NCBI RefSeq assembly: GCF_001584185.1
Contig: NZ_CP013234.1
Span: 1,488,001-1,552,000, forward strand
DNA length: 64,000 bases
Source: Collimonas pratensis
Lineage (GTDB): Bacteria > Pseudomonadota > Gammaproteobacteria > Burkholderiales > Burkholderiaceae_D
Direction of reading: 5' to 3'
This document shows positions 45,156 through 54,477 of the stretch, one piece after another. Positions within the stretch are counted from its first letter, which is position 1; every line of letters starts with the position of its first letter. Under the pieces are notes generated by a model, which was not told where the DNA came from, made no database searches, and saw only the letters and a program-made list of their open reading frames with translations. A program made the position numbers and the translations under genes.

Positions 45156-46319
45156 ATGGGCAAATCCGCGTTAATTGTTTTTTTGTCACTCCTTCTCGTG
45201 CTCGCGATCGCGCCCGCCGCTCCTGCTTCTGCCCAGACTAAACACACCACTGCAAAGAAATCCGCAAAAAAGACGGCAACTGCCAAAGCAAGCGCGTCTT
45301 CTTCCCACAAAAAAGCGGTCGCTAAAGCCGGCTCCAGAAAACACACCGTGATTGCCGCCCGCGGCCGCAGCAGCACCGTCGCTTCGCTCAACAAGAACGA
45401 AAAGCTGGTGAAAAAAGTGGTGATGGTGCATGGCCGTCGTAAAGTCACTTATCAACGCGTAGCGTTTGCGCCTGTGGTGCCGGCTTTGCCGCCGGTGTTG
45501 TCGGCTGGCGAACAGGCTGGCCTCAACCTGACGCGCGATCCGCTGGAACTGAAATCCAGCGTGGCGCTGGTGCTGGACCAGAACAGCTCGGAAGTTCTGC
45601 TGGACAAGAATTCGCAAGTCGCATTGCCGATCGCATCGCTGACCAAGCTGATGACCAGCATGGTGGTGGTCGAATCGAAGCAGGACATGAACGAAGTGCT
45701 GGCCGTCACCGACGACGACATCGACCGCGAAAAGCACAGCAGCTCGCGCTTGCGCGTCGGCTCGCAACTGACCCGTTCCGACATGCTGCACATCGCCCTG
45801 ATGAGTTCCGAGAATCGCGCTGCCTCTGCGCTGGGCCGCAACTATCCGGGCGGCTTGCCAGCCTTTGTAGTCGCCATGAACGCCAAGGCCAAGGCGCTCG
45901 GCATGACTGAAACCCACTACGTCGACTCCACCGGCCTGTCGCACCTGAACGTCGCCAGCGCTCGCGATTTGTCGCGCCTGGTGATGGCTGCCTACCAGCA
46001 TCCGATCATCCGTCAATATTCCACCGATACGAAATACGTAGTGGAGCCGGGCGGCCGTCCGCTGCAGTATTCGACATCGAATCACCTGGTCGAGAATCCC
46101 GAGTGGCAGATCGGTTTGCAAAAGACCGGTTACATTAATGAAGCAGGGCGCTGCATGGTGATGCAGACCACCATCGATGGCCGCCAGATCGTCATGGTGT
46201 TCCTCGATTCGCGCGGCAAGTATTCGCGCCAGGCCGATGCTGACCGCGTCCGCAAATGGCTGGCCGATTCGCACCCAGCTACCTTGACACGGGTGAAGAT
46301 CGCCGACGGCCAAAGCTGA
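45156..46319 (+). CDS. pbpG: D-alanyl-D-alanine endopeptidase (PBP7, S11 family)
   Basis: A 387-residue penicillin-binding protein with a signal peptide (LLLVLAIAPAAPASA), a Lys/Ala/Ser-rich linker of about 100 residues, and an S11 peptidase domain. Active-site motifs: SLTK, SEN and KTG in QKTGYINEAGRC. The enzyme cleaves DD-crosslinks in the murein sacculus. The linker (KKSAKKTATAKASASSSHKK) is unusually long and basic and probably binds peptidoglycan or teichoic-like polymers. TTGGAG precedes the ATG. Confidence 0.92.
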   Translation: MGKSALIVFLSLLLVLAIAPAAPASAQTKHTTAKKSAKKTATAKASASSSHKKAVAKAGSRKHTVIAARGRSSTVASLNKNEKLVKKVVMVHGRRKVTYQRVAFAPVVPALPPVLSAGEQAGLNLTRDPLELKSSVALVLDQNSSEVLLDKNSQVALPIASLTKLMTSMVVVESKQDMNEVLAVTDDDIDREKHSSSRLRVGSQLTRSDMLHIALMSSENRAASALGRNYPGGLPAFVVAMNAKAKALGMTETHYVDSTGLSHLNVASARDLSRLVMAAYQHPIIRQYSTDTKYVVEPGGRPLQYSTSNHLVENPEWQIGLQKTGYINEAGRCMVMQTTIDGRQIVMVFLDSRGKYSRQADADRVRKWLADSHPATLTRVKIADGQS

Positions 46320-46361
46320 ATCTGATTGCATGCCGGCCCAGGCGGCCGACGCCTGAAATTG

Positions 46362-46397
46362 AAAAAGAGTTTATTCATCGCTGAATAAACTCTTTTT
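46362..46397 (+). terminator. Terminator between pbpG and the IclR gene
   Basis: AAAAAGAGTTTATTCA and TGAATAAACTCTTTTT form a perfect stem around TCGC with a T tract on both strands. It lies between convergent genes. Confidence 0.9.
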
Positions 46398-46429
46398 TTA
46401 TGCGTCGCCGTCAGAGGATTGGTGCGCCG

Positions 46430-47215
46430 TTATTGTTGCTGCGACGCGTATCCCAGCACGGCGGAAATCTGGTTCGCAGTACTGATCAGGTCTTCCACCC
46501 ATTCTTCCTGCAAGCGATCGGCCGGCGCCGAAATCGACAGGCCGGCGATCATCTTCCCGGAATCGTCGCGGATGCCGGCCGCCATGCAGCGTACGCCAAG
46601 TTCCAGCTCTTCATTGTCGCGCGCGTAGCCGAGGGCGCGCACCAGGCTCAGCTCGCGCTCCAGCTTGCTGAGATCGGTGATGGAGTTCTTGTTGTGTCCG
46701 GCCAGGCCGGTGCGGGTGGCGTAGGCGCGCACCATTTTCGGATCGTCGATGGAGAGGAACAGCTTGCCGGTCGAGGTCAGGTGCAAGGGCGCGCGACCGC
46801 CGATGGCGCGCACCACCTGCATGCCGGAGCGCTCGGAGAAGGCACGGTCGATATACACGATCTCGTCGCTCTGGCGCACCGAGAGGTTGACGGTCTGATT
46901 CGTTTTGCGATGCAGGCCGCGCATGAAATCCAGCGCCGCTTCGCGCACGTTGAGGCGGCTCTTCACCACATTGCCCAGCTCCAGCAGACGCATGCCGAGG
47001 CGGTAGCTGCCCGGTTCGGAGCGGTCGACAAAGCGCTTGACCACCAGATCGTTGAGGATCCGGTGCGCCGTCGACGGATGCAGGCCGGTCACCGCGGACA
47101 GCTCTTTCAGGCTGACCGGATCGGGGTAGAGCGCCAACGTATCCAGCAGCGAGATCATGCGCTCGATAACCTGGATCGAAATCTTGTCGGCGTCGTCGGG
47201 AGAAGCTGTTTTCAT
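46430..47215 (-). CDS. IclR-family regulator
   Basis: A 261-residue protein with a winged HTH (LSAVTGLHPSTAHRILNDLV) and the IclR effector domain (LTSTGKLFLS, AGLSISAP). ISIQVIERMISLLDTLALYPDPVSLKELSAVTG is the standard N-terminal stretch. The ligand, usually an aromatic acid or short-chain acid, is unknown. I start at the ATG at 47215. Two GTGCATTGC copies in its promoter region suggest autoregulation. Confidence 0.93.
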   Translation of the reverse strand: MKTASPDDADKISIQVIERMISLLDTLALYPDPVSLKELSAVTGLHPSTAHRILNDLVVKRFVDRSEPGSYRLGMRLLELGNVVKSRLNVREAALDFMRGLHRKTNQTVNLSVRQSDEIVYIDRAFSERSGMQVVRAIGGRAPLHLTSTGKLFLSIDDPKMVRAYATRTGLAGHNKNSITDLSKLERELSLVRALGYARDNEELELGVRCMAAGIRDDSGKMIAGLSISAPADRLQEEWVEDLISTANQISAVLGYASQQQ

Positions 47216-47225
47216 TGGTTTAATG

Positions 47226-47275
47226 GTGCATTGCAATGGAGTCTTTATATCATAATGTGAAAAGTAGTGCATTGC
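47226..47275. promoter_or_regulatory. Repeated GTGCATTGC motif in the IclR gene promoter
   Basis: GTGCATTGC occurs at 47226-47234 and 47267-47275, 41 bp apart (about four helical turns). The first copy is part of a 10-bp palindrome, CATTGCAATG. They are just upstream of the IclR start and could be its operators. Confidence 0.4.
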
Positions 47276-47450
47276 TATTGTCATCGATTAGAGCGCTGCC
47301 ACGATCGCATATTGCCAATAAAATCCCGGGAAAGGGCGCTGAAAGCGTAACCGTGCAGTGCAGCAAGGCTGTTAAAATGGAAGAATCAAAATGCATGCAA
47401 TCTGCATTTCCATCACGGCAAGCCAGCCTTGTCTTCAAGATCAGCACAGC

Positions 47451-47885
47451 ATGAGCGAAAAATCACCATCTACGCCGTCGTCGCCAACGCAGGAACCGCA
47501 GCCGCAGCCGATTAGCGAATTCAAGAGCACCAGCGGCTTCAAGCGCATTTTTTCCGCTTTCTTTTATTCCGCCGAAGGCTTCCGCTCGGCCTGGAAGAAC
47601 GAACATGCCTTCCGCCAGGAACTGCTGATCGTGGTGCCCGGCATCGTCGTCGCGCTGCTGTTGCCGGTATCGGCGCTGCAAAAGCTGATGCTGATCGCGG
47701 TGCTGATCTGGATCATCATCATCGAACTGATCAATTCGGCGATCGAAGCAGTGGTCGACCGCGTTTCGCTGGAGCGCAATCCCCTCTCCAAGAACGCCAA
47801 AGATTTCGGCAGCGCCGCCGTGCTGCTGACTTGCGTGCTGGCTGTCGCTACCTGGGCAGTGATTCTTTACCCACTCCTGGCCTGA
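47451..47885 (+). CDS. dgkA: Diacylglycerol kinase
   Basis: A 144-residue membrane enzyme with three spans. The core YSAEGFRSAWKNEHAFRQEL and ELINSAIEAVVDR hold the family Glu residues, and KNAKDFGSAAVLLT the Lys/Asp pair. It recycles diacylglycerol released by membrane-derived oligosaccharide or phosphoethanolamine transfer. The first ~30 residues are a Ser/Pro/Gln-rich cytoplasmic leader longer than in E. coli. Confidence 0.95.
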   Translation: MSEKSPSTPSSPTQEPQPQPISEFKSTSGFKRIFSAFFYSAEGFRSAWKNEHAFRQELLIVVPGIVVALLLPVSALQKLMLIAVLIWIIIIELINSAIEAVVDRVSLERNPLSKNAKDFGSAAVLLTCVLAVATWAVILYPLLA

Positions 47886-47952
47886 TCCCAAACTCTGGCG
47901 GGCGCCGGAAAATATGCCGGCAGCAAAAACTTGCCCATGTTTGCACGTTTGT

Positions 47953-47964
47953 GTATATTTATAC
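47953..47964. promoter_or_regulatory. Possible operator of the DeoR-family gene
   Basis: GTATA-TT-TATAC is an inverted repeat 26 bp before the DeoR-type start, within an AT-rich stretch (ACGTTTGTGTATA and ACGTGTTTATGCA form an imperfect direct repeat). Autoregulation is common in this family. Confidence 0.35.
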
Positions 47965-47989
47965 GTGTTTATGCATGATGTGAGTTGAT

Positions 47990-48766
47990 ATGAATACTGC
48001 GAATCTGCTGCTCAAGGAGCGTCACGCGCTGATCCGGCAACGGCTGCTGGCGGACGGCCGGGTGCTGGCGTTGGATCTGGCGCAACAGTTGAATGTGTCG
48101 GAAGACACCATCCGGCGCGACTTGCGCGACCTGGCGGCGGCCGGCCTCTGCACCCGGGTATATGGCGGCGCCTTGCCGCCAGCGCCTGTCGCTGCGCCGC
48201 TGGCCGAACGCAGCAAGCTGGCGCCGCAACGCAAGGCACGGCTGGCGCAGGCGGCGGTAACACTGGTTTCCGCCGGCAACGTGCTGTTCATCGATGCCGG
48301 CTCAACCAACCTGGCCATCGCGGCAGCGCTGCCAGAGCTGCCGCTGACGGTGCTGACCAATGCCGCGGCAGTGGCGCTGGCGCTGCTGCCGCGACCGGAG
48401 ATCGAGCTGATCATGGTCGGCGGCCGGGTCGATGCCCGCAGCGGCGCCAACCTCGGCGCCGCTGCCCTGCGCGATGCCGAGCGGATGCGGCCGGACATTT
48501 TTTTCCTCGGCGCTTGTGGCGTCGATGCTGAAGCCGGGTTGAGCTGCTTCAACTATGAAGAAGCCGAATTCAAGCGCAGCCTGGCTGCCGCCAGCAAGAC
48601 TGTGCTGGTGGCCGCCAGCAGGGAAAAAATCGGCACGGCGGCGCCGTTTGCGGTGTTACCGCCTGAGCATCTGACGTACCTGGTGCTGGAGTCCGGCACC
48701 GACCGCAGGCAGGTGGCGCAATTCGGCCGGCAAGGCGTGCAGCTGCTGTATGCCGAGGCCGTATGA
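47990..48766 (+). CDS. DeoR-family regulator
   Basis: A 258-residue protein with the DeoR HTH (ALDLAQQLNVSEDTIRRDLRDL) and a sugar-phosphate-sensing domain (VLFIDAGSTNLAIAAALP, GACGVDAEAGLSCFNYEEAEFKR). The effector is probably a phosphorylated sugar. The stop overlaps the start of the MFS gene (ATGA), so the regulator and transporter are one unit, which suggests control of sugar uptake or efflux. Confidence 0.92.
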   Translation: MNTANLLLKERHALIRQRLLADGRVLALDLAQQLNVSEDTIRRDLRDLAAAGLCTRVYGGALPPAPVAAPLAERSKLAPQRKARLAQAAVTLVSAGNVLFIDAGSTNLAIAAALPELPLTVLTNAAAVALALLPRPEIELIMVGGRVDARSGANLGAAALRDAERMRPDIFFLGACGVDAEAGLSCFNYEEAEFKRSLAAASKTVLVAASREKIGTAAPFAVLPPEHLTYLVLESGTDRRQVAQFGRQGVQLLYAEAV

Positions 48767-49947
48767 TCAAGCAAGTGGAAAACAATGCCATGAATACTAT
48801 CGGTTCCAAACAGCGCTACGCCACGCGGCTGGCATTTCTCTGCGCCGGGCTGGCGATGTCGGCCTGGGCGCCGCTGGTGCCGTATGTGAAAGCGCGGCTT
48901 GGCGTCGGCGAGGCTGAGCTTGGTTTGTTGCTGCTTTGCCTGGGCGTCGGCTCGCTGCTCTCGATGCCGGTGACCGGCATGCTGGCGGCGCGCCTCGGTT
49001 GCCGCCGCGTGGTGCTGAGCGCCGGTGCGCTGGCTTGCCTGATTCTTCCCTGCCTGACGCTGGCCGCCAGTCCGCTGCAGCTGGGCATAGGCTTGTTCTT
49101 TTTCGGCGCCGCCATCGGCACGCTGGACGTCGCCATGAACGTGCATGCGGTGATGGTGGAGAAGGCCAGCGGCGGCGCGCTCATGTCGGGTTTTCATGGC
49201 ATGTTCAGCGTCGGCGGTTTTGTCGGCGCCGGCGGCATGGCGCTGTTGCTGTGGCTGGGCTTGAGCCCGGCCATGGCCAGCGGAGCAGCGGCGCTGGTGG
49301 TTGCGGTGCTATTGCTGCTGGCGGCGCCGCACTTGTTGCGCGCGCCGGAGGCGGGCGAACGCGGCGCGCTGTTCGTGCTGCCGCATGGCGCCGTGATCTT
49401 TATCGGCGTGCTGTGTTTTATCGTGTTCCTGGTGGAGGGAGCGATCCTCGACTGGAGCGCATTGTTCCTGACCGCCACGCGCGGACTGGATGCCAGCCAG
49501 GGTGGTCTCGGCTATGCCGCTTTCGCCATCGCCATGACTTGCGGTCGCCTGACGGGAGACCGCGTCGTGCGCCGCTTCGGCGCCAAGCGCGTGCTGCTGC
49601 TGGGCGGCTTGTGCGCCGCCGGCGGTTTCTTTGTCGCCGTCTCGGCGCCGAACGCCGGCGTGGCGCTGGCCGGCTTCGTGCTGATCGGGCTGGGCGCATC
49701 CAACATCGTGCCTATCCTGTTCAGCGCCGCCGGCAACCACGGCGCCATGCCGGCCAGCCTGGCGATTGCGGCCATCACCACCATCGGCTACGCCGGCATC
49801 CTGGCCGGCCCGGCCTTGATCGGCTTCGTCGCCCATGCCAGCAGCCTCAGCAGCGCTTTCGCCGGGCTTGGCTGCGCCCTGCTGCTGGTAGCGGCCAGCT
49901 CCCGCTTGGGCGCCGCCGGCCGAGCTAGCGAAACTGCGCCGCGCTGA
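48763..49947 (+). CDS. MFS transporter
   Basis: A 394-residue protein with 12 hydrophobic spans, of the type of YbjJ and fucose permease: PLVPYVKARLGVGEAELGLLLLCLGVGSL in the first part and MNVHAVMVEKASGGALMSGFHGMFSVGGFVG in the fourth. It overlaps the DeoR gene by 4 bp, and an in-frame ATG at 48790 is an alternative start. The last 23 bp overlap the end of the convergent DM13 gene. Substrate unknown. Confidence 0.88.
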   Translation: MIKQVENNAMNTIGSKQRYATRLAFLCAGLAMSAWAPLVPYVKARLGVGEAELGLLLLCLGVGSLLSMPVTGMLAARLGCRRVVLSAGALACLILPCLTLAASPLQLGIGLFFFGAAIGTLDVAMNVHAVMVEKASGGALMSGFHGMFSVGGFVGAGGMALLLWLGLSPAMASGAAALVVAVLLLLAAPHLLRAPEAGERGALFVLPHGAVIFIGVLCFIVFLVEGAILDWSALFLTATRGLDASQGGLGYAAFAIAMTCGRLTGDRVVRRFGAKRVLLLGGLCAAGGFFVAVSAPNAGVALAGFVLIGLGASNIVPILFSAAGNHGAMPASLAIAAITTIGYAGILAGPALIGFVAHASSLSSAFAGLGCALLLVAASSRLGAAGRASETAPR

Positions 49948-50398
49948 TGAACTGCGAGTAGGTTTCGCACCAGATCACCACGGTGTTATAGCGCGAGAGG
50001 TCGACCCGCTGTTGCGATATGTCGACGATAAAGCGGTCGAAGGTCTTTACCTCGCCGACGCGCAAGGCGCGCTCCTTGATCTTCAGGAATTCTTCCTTGC
50101 TGCCGACGTATTCGGGCACCAGGTACACCTTGTAGTCCGGGCCGGGGGCGATCTTGCCCTCGAATGCAATCGCGCTCTCGCTGACAGCGACCGTTCCCTG
50201 CGCCCAATGCAGGAAGTCGCTGCCTGGCAAATCCTTTGTGAATACCGCAGTGTATTTTGCCTTGCCGGCGGCTTGCGCCAGTTCCGCCGCGCCCGGGCCA
50301 TCGCCCGCAGTGAGTATCGGCAGAAAATAGACGCCGGCGCCAAAACCGATAGCGAGCGCCAGCAGGTGAGAAGAGAGCAGGGCGAGAATTTTTTTCAT
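49925..50398 (-). CDS. DM13-domain protein with N-terminal membrane anchor
   Basis: A 157-residue protein with one hydrophobic N-terminal segment (LSSHLLALAIGFGAGVYFLPIL) and a DM13 domain covering about 60-157, including GPDYKVYLVPEYV, KTFDRFIVDIS and the end VVIWCETYSQFISAAQFR. DM13 domains are thought to bind redox cofactors in electron transfer. The topology suggests an inner-membrane anchor with the domain in the periplasm. Its 3' end overlaps the convergent MFS gene by 23 bp. Confidence 0.85.
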   Translation of the reverse strand: MKKILALLSSHLLALAIGFGAGVYFLPILTAGDGPGAAELAQAAGKAKYTAVFTKDLPGSDFLHWAQGTVAVSESAIAFEGKIAPGPDYKVYLVPEYVGSKEEFLKIKERALRVGEVKTFDRFIVDISQQRVDLSRYNTVVIWCETYSQFISAAQFR

Positions 50399-50646
50399 GA
50401 AGCGGTCTCCGCTGGGATCGGGTTGAGTGCTGCCATCCTTCTAGTCGTCCCGGATAGCGATTCCTTACATTCATGCTGCCGCTTTATGCCAAATCGGCTG
50501 GAATAGACCGCCTCCTTATTCGCCGGCCAGGTCCATACATATCTGTTTTCTGCATAAGGAGAGAAGAAAGTATTCGTTCTGTTTTCCAGGCCGTCTCATT
50601 AATCTGTATTCCTCAAAACAAAAAACATTCACAAGGGAAGAGGAAT

Positions 50647-51663
50647 ATGTTGAAGAAAATCGTCAGATCGGTCATCGCCATCGCCCTGGTCGCCCAGAGC
50701 GCGCAACTGGTGCACGCAGCGGATTTGTCGCTGCTGAATGTGTCATATGACCCAACACGCGAGCTGTATCAGGAGTACAACAAGGCTTTCGCCAAGTACT
50801 GGAAAGACAAGACCGGCGACAATGTGACGCTCAAGGCTTCGCATGGCGGTTCGGGCAAGCAGGGGCGCTCGGTGATCGACGGCCTGGAAGCCGATGTGGT
50901 GACGCTGGCGCTGGCTTACGATATCGACGAGATTTCCGAAAAAGCCAAGCTGTTGCCGGCCGACTGGCAAAAGCGCCTGCCGCACAACAGCACGCCTTAC
51001 ACCTCGACCATCGTGCTGCTGGTGCGAAAAGGTAACCCCAAGGGCATCAAGGACTGGGATGACCTGGTCAAGCCTGGTGTCTCGGTAGTGGTGGCCAATC
51101 CGAAGACTTCCGGCGGCGCGCGTTGGGCCTATCTGGCTGCTTACGGCTATGCGCTGAAGAAGAACAATAACGACGACGCCAAGGCACGCGATTTCATCAC
51201 GCGCCTGTACAAGAACGTGCCGGTGCTGGATTCCGGCGCCCGCGGCTCTACCGTCACCTTTGCTGAACGCGGCGTCGGCGATGTCTTGCTGTCGTGGGAA
51301 AACGAAGCCTACCTGGTCGAAGCGGAATTCGGCAAGGGCAAGTTCGACACGGTGTTCCCGTCCCTCAGCATTCTGGCGGAACCGCCGGTAGCAGTGGTCG
51401 ACAAGGTGGTCGACAAGCGCGGTACCCGCAAGGTGGCGCAGGCTTATCTGGAGTATCTGTACTCGCCGGAAGGCCAGGAAATCGCGGCCCATAATTATTA
51501 CCGCCCGATCGATCCTAAGGTCGCCGCCAAGTACGCGAGCAAGTTTCCGAAGCTGAGCCTGTTCACCATCGACGATACTTTCGGCGGCTGGAAGAATGCA
51601 CAGAAGACCCACTTCAGCGACGGCGGCGTGTTCGACAAGATTTACCAGCCTGGTGCAAAGTAA
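50647..51663 (+). CDS. sbp: Periplasmic sulfate/thiosulfate-binding protein
   Basis: A 338-residue binding protein with a signal peptide ([19 protein letters not shown]). [52 protein letters not shown] and [20 protein letters not shown] are Sbp/CysP signatures; the Ser/Gly-rich loop binds the oxyanion. No cysTWA transporter genes are adjacent, so it either serves a distant transporter or feeds the sulfonate locus that follows. AGAGGAAT precedes the ATG. The 248-bp region before it has no other gene. Confidence 0.95.
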   Translation: MLKKIVRSVIAIALVAQSAQLVHAADLSLLNVSYDPTRELYQEYNKAFAKYWKDKTGDNVTLKASHGGSGKQGRSVIDGLEADVVTLALAYDIDEISEKAKLLPADWQKRLPHNSTPYTSTIVLLVRKGNPKGIKDWDDLVKPGVSVVVANPKTSGGARWAYLAAYGYALKKNNNDDAKARDFITRLYKNVPVLDSGARGSTVTFAERGVGDVLLSWENEAYLVEAEFGKGKFDTVFPSLSILAEPPVAVVDKVVDKRGTRKVAQAYLEYLYSPEGQEIAAHNYYRPIDPKVAAKYASKFPKLSLFTIDDTFGGWKNAQKTHFSDGGVFDKIYQPGAK

Positions 51664-51725
51664 TCCACCAGATCGTATTTACCTAACGGCTCTGCGCGGC
51701 GGAGCCTGTTTCAAGATTGCACGAA

Positions 51726-52316
51726 ATGACTATTTTGTTGTTGGCCGGTAGCCCTGCGGCGCCTTCGCGTTCCACCCGTTTGTTGCATTACACAGGAGAG
51801 AAACTGGCGCTGTTGGGACATCGCTACAGCAAACTTGAAGTACGTGACTTGCCGGGCGATGCCTTGCTGCGCGCCGATTTCGCCCATCCGGCGATCCAGG
51901 CGGCGCTGGCCCAGGTAGCGCAAGCCAGCGCGGTAGTGGTGGCGACCCCGGTCTACAAAGCGGCCTATAGCGGCGCGCTGAAAGCCTTTCTCGATTTGCT
52001 GCCGCAGTTCGGCCTGACCGGCAAGCTGGTGCTGCCGCTGGCCACCGGCGGCAGCCAGTCGCACATGCTGGCGCTGGACTATGCCTTGCGGCCGGTGTTG
52101 TCATCGCTGGCGGCACGCCATGTCCTGCCCAGCATCTATGCCACGGAGGCGCAGGTGCAATGGTCGGAGCAGGAAGGCTTGAGCCTGGACCAGAATGTTT
52201 TCCAGCGCATCGGCGAAGGCGTGCAGCAGTTGTCGGACAGTTTGCTGGCGTTGCAAAAAGTCAGCTCCCATGATTTCAGCCCGATCCCATTTTCACAGGT
52301 GCGATGTAGCGTATAG
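51726..52316 (+). CDS. ssuE: NADPH-dependent FMN reductase
   Basis: A 196-residue flavodoxin-fold protein: LLLAGSPAAPSRSTRLL (FMN phosphate loop), VVVATPVYKAAYSGALKAFLDLLPQ and LATGGSQSHMLALDYALRPVLSSL match SsuE. It supplies FMNH2 to the sulfonate monooxygenase SsuD in the same locus. I use ATG at 51726; an in-frame TTG lies three codons earlier. Confidence 0.92.
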   Translation: MTILLLAGSPAAPSRSTRLLHYTGEKLALLGHRYSKLEVRDLPGDALLRADFAHPAIQAALAQVAQASAVVVATPVYKAAYSGALKAFLDLLPQFGLTGKLVLPLATGGSQSHMLALDYALRPVLSSLAARHVLPSIYATEAQVQWSEQEGLSLDQNVFQRIGEGVQQLSDSLLALQKVSSHDFSPIPFSQVRCSV

Positions 52317-52392
52317 CGCATCTGACTAACTAACCAAGATTCCGCTCCTCGCTCGATGGAAATCCGCTTTAACCAGCGGAGGGGGGAGCGTT

Positions 52393-53412
52393 TTGCCTGA
52401 AAAACAGCCATTCATCAGAAAGCCAGCAATGACCGCTTCGATCAAAAACAGACACACAAGACGCCACGTGCTTGCCATGCTCTCCGCCGTGGCAGCTGGC
52501 GCGCTGATGGCCGGCGTGCCGCAGCTGGCGCAAGCCGAGAACACACAGGTGCTGCGCATCGGCTATCAAAAGGCAGCCAGCACGCTGGTGCTGCTGAAGG
52601 CCCACGGCACGCTGGAAAAACGGCTGGCGGCGCAGGGCATAGAAGTGAAGTGGGCCGAGTTTGCCGCTGGTCCGCAATTGCTGGAAGCCTTGAATGTCGG
52701 CTCGGTAGATTTCGGCTATGTCGGCGAAGCGCCGCCTATCGTCGCCCAGGCCGCCGGCGCCGATTTTGTCTACAGCGCCTATGAAATCCCGACGCCGGAA
52801 GCGGAAAGCATTCTGGTACCGAAGAACTCCCCTATCAAATCGCTGGCGGAATTGAAAGGCAAGAAAATCGCCTTCAACAAGGGTTCCGACGTGCACTGGC
52901 TGGTGATCAGCCTGCTGAAGAAGGGCGGTGTCGGCTACAGCGAATTCCAGCCTATCTATCTGGCGCCGGCCGATGCGCGCGCGGCATTTGAGCGCGGCGC
53001 GGTCGACGGCTGGGCGATCTGGGATCCGTTCCAGTCCGCTGCGATCAAGCAGATCGATGCCCGCGTGCTGGCGAGTGGCAACGGGGTGGTTAGCCATCAT
53101 CAGTTTTTCCTGAGCGCGCGCAAGTACGCCGAGAAAAACCAGGCAGTGGTGAACGCTATCCTGGAAGAAGTCGGCAAGGAAGGCCAGTGGATACGCGCCA
53201 ACTACAAGGAAGCGGCGGCGCAGCTGGCGCCCATCCAGGGACTGGATCCGCAAGTGATCGAAACCGGCCTGCGGCATTATGCCCACATCTACAAGCCGGT
53301 CGACAGCAAGGTGCTGGACGAGCAGCAGAAAATTGCCGACACCTTCTACGAGCTGAAGCTGATCCCGAAGAAAATCTCGACGCACGATGCCGTGCTGTCT
53401 GACAAGACCTGA
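52393..53412 (+). CDS. ssuA: Aliphatic sulfonate ABC transporter binding protein, first copy
   Basis: A 339-residue SsuA/TauA-type binding protein. The signal has TRRHVLAML, which looks like a Tat-type twin-arginine motif, then LMAGVPQLAQA. The mature part has [43 protein letters not shown] and [28 protein letters not shown] strong GGAGGGGGGAG lies right before the TTG at 52393; an in-frame ATG at 52429 is the alternative. The next gene is a paralogue of it. Confidence 0.9.
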   Translation: MPEKQPFIRKPAMTASIKNRHTRRHVLAMLSAVAAGALMAGVPQLAQAENTQVLRIGYQKAASTLVLLKAHGTLEKRLAAQGIEVKWAEFAAGPQLLEALNVGSVDFGYVGEAPPIVAQAAGADFVYSAYEIPTPEAESILVPKNSPIKSLAELKGKKIAFNKGSDVHWLVISLLKKGGVGYSEFQPIYLAPADARAAFERGAVDGWAIWDPFQSAAIKQIDARVLASGNGVVSHHQFFLSARKYAEKNQAVVNAILEEVGKEGQWIRANYKEAAAQLAPIQGLDPQVIETGLRHYAHIYKPVDSKVLDEQQKIADTFYELKLIPKKISTHDAVLSDKT

Positions 53413-53423
53413 GGCTGTACATC

Positions 53424-54443
53424 ATGACCGGCATATCGATTTTCCACCGCCAGCTCCTGCAAAAATTTCATCTTGCATGGTTGCTGCTGCTTGCCCTGGC
53501 ACTCGCCGTGCCGGTCCATCATGCGCATGCCCAGGCGGCCGCCGACAAGAAAGAGCCGGAACAGATACGCATCGGTTTCCAGAAGAGCGCGGTCAACCTG
53601 GTGCTGCTGAAACAGCGCAGCGTCCTCGAGCAGCGCTTCAAGAACAGCAAGATCGTCTGGCTGGAATTTCCCGCCGGCCCGCAACTGCTGGAAGCGCTGT
53701 CGGCCGGCAGCCTGGACTTCGGCCTGACCGGCGACAGTCCGCCCGTGTTTGCGCAAGCCGCCAACAAGGATTTGCTGTACGTCGGCGCGGAGCCGCCAAA
53801 GCCGGAAAGTTCCGCCATCCTGGTGCAGACCGTGTCGTCGATCAAGACCCTGGCCGACCTGAAGGGCAAGCGGATTGCCGTGCAAAAGGGATCCAGCGCC
53901 CATTTCCTGTTGCTGCAGGCGGTGAAGAAGGGCGGCCTGGCGTGGAGCGATATCCAGCCAATCTACCTGGCGCCGGCCGATGCCCGCGCCGCATTCGAGC
54001 GCGGCAGCGTCGATGCCTGGGCCATCTGGGATCCATACTACAGTGCCGCCGAGCTGGGTTTCAAGCCGCACGTGCTGAGTACAGGGCGCGGGCTGTCGAA
54101 CAATAATTCTTTCTATCTGGCCTCGCGCGCTTTTGCCGAGAGCTACCCGGCCACGATCCTGACGCTGCTGGATGAACTGACCAAGGCCGATCGTTATGTA
54201 CAGCAGAATCGCAAGGAAGCGACCCAGCTGATCGCCGATGTCAGCGGACTCGATCCCGTCACCGTGCAGTTATTTCTGAGCCGGCGCGCCAGTCCTTCGC
54301 CGACCACCGTGATCGATGCCGCCATGGTGGCGGACCAGCAGCGCGTGGCCGACAGTTTCAAGGAAATCGGCTTGATTCCGCGTGCGATCAAGGTCGCCGA
54401 TATTGTCTGGCAGCCGAAGGCCAGCGCGGTCGCCAAGCAGTAG
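53424..54443 (+). CDS. ssuA2: Aliphatic sulfonate ABC transporter binding protein, second copy
   Basis: A 339-residue SsuA-like protein with a Sec-type signal peptide ([17 protein letters not shown]). It shares the core with the first copy ([66 protein letters not shown]), so the two are tandem duplicates 11 bp apart, but are clearly diverged in ligand-loop regions. They could bind different sulfonates or present one to the single SsuBC complex. The signal types also differ (Tat-like versus Sec). Confidence 0.9.
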   Translation: MTGISIFHRQLLQKFHLAWLLLLALALAVPVHHAHAQAAADKKEPEQIRIGFQKSAVNLVLLKQRSVLEQRFKNSKIVWLEFPAGPQLLEALSAGSLDFGLTGDSPPVFAQAANKDLLYVGAEPPKPESSAILVQTVSSIKTLADLKGKRIAVQKGSSAHFLLLQAVKKGGLAWSDIQPIYLAPADARAAFERGSVDAWAIWDPYYSAAELGFKPHVLSTGRGLSNNNSFYLASRAFAESYPATILTLLDELTKADRYVQQNRKEATQLIADVSGLDPVTVQLFLSRRASPSPTTVIDAAMVADQQRVADSFKEIGLIPRAIKVADIVWQPKASAVAKQ

Positions 54444-54477
54444 CTCCGCCCATTCAACAATACACATGGAAGCAGTC

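Noticed and set aside
50399..50646. CysB-type regulatory site before the sulfate-binding protein gene
   Set aside because: Biologically expected, but I found no sequence convincing enough to place it.
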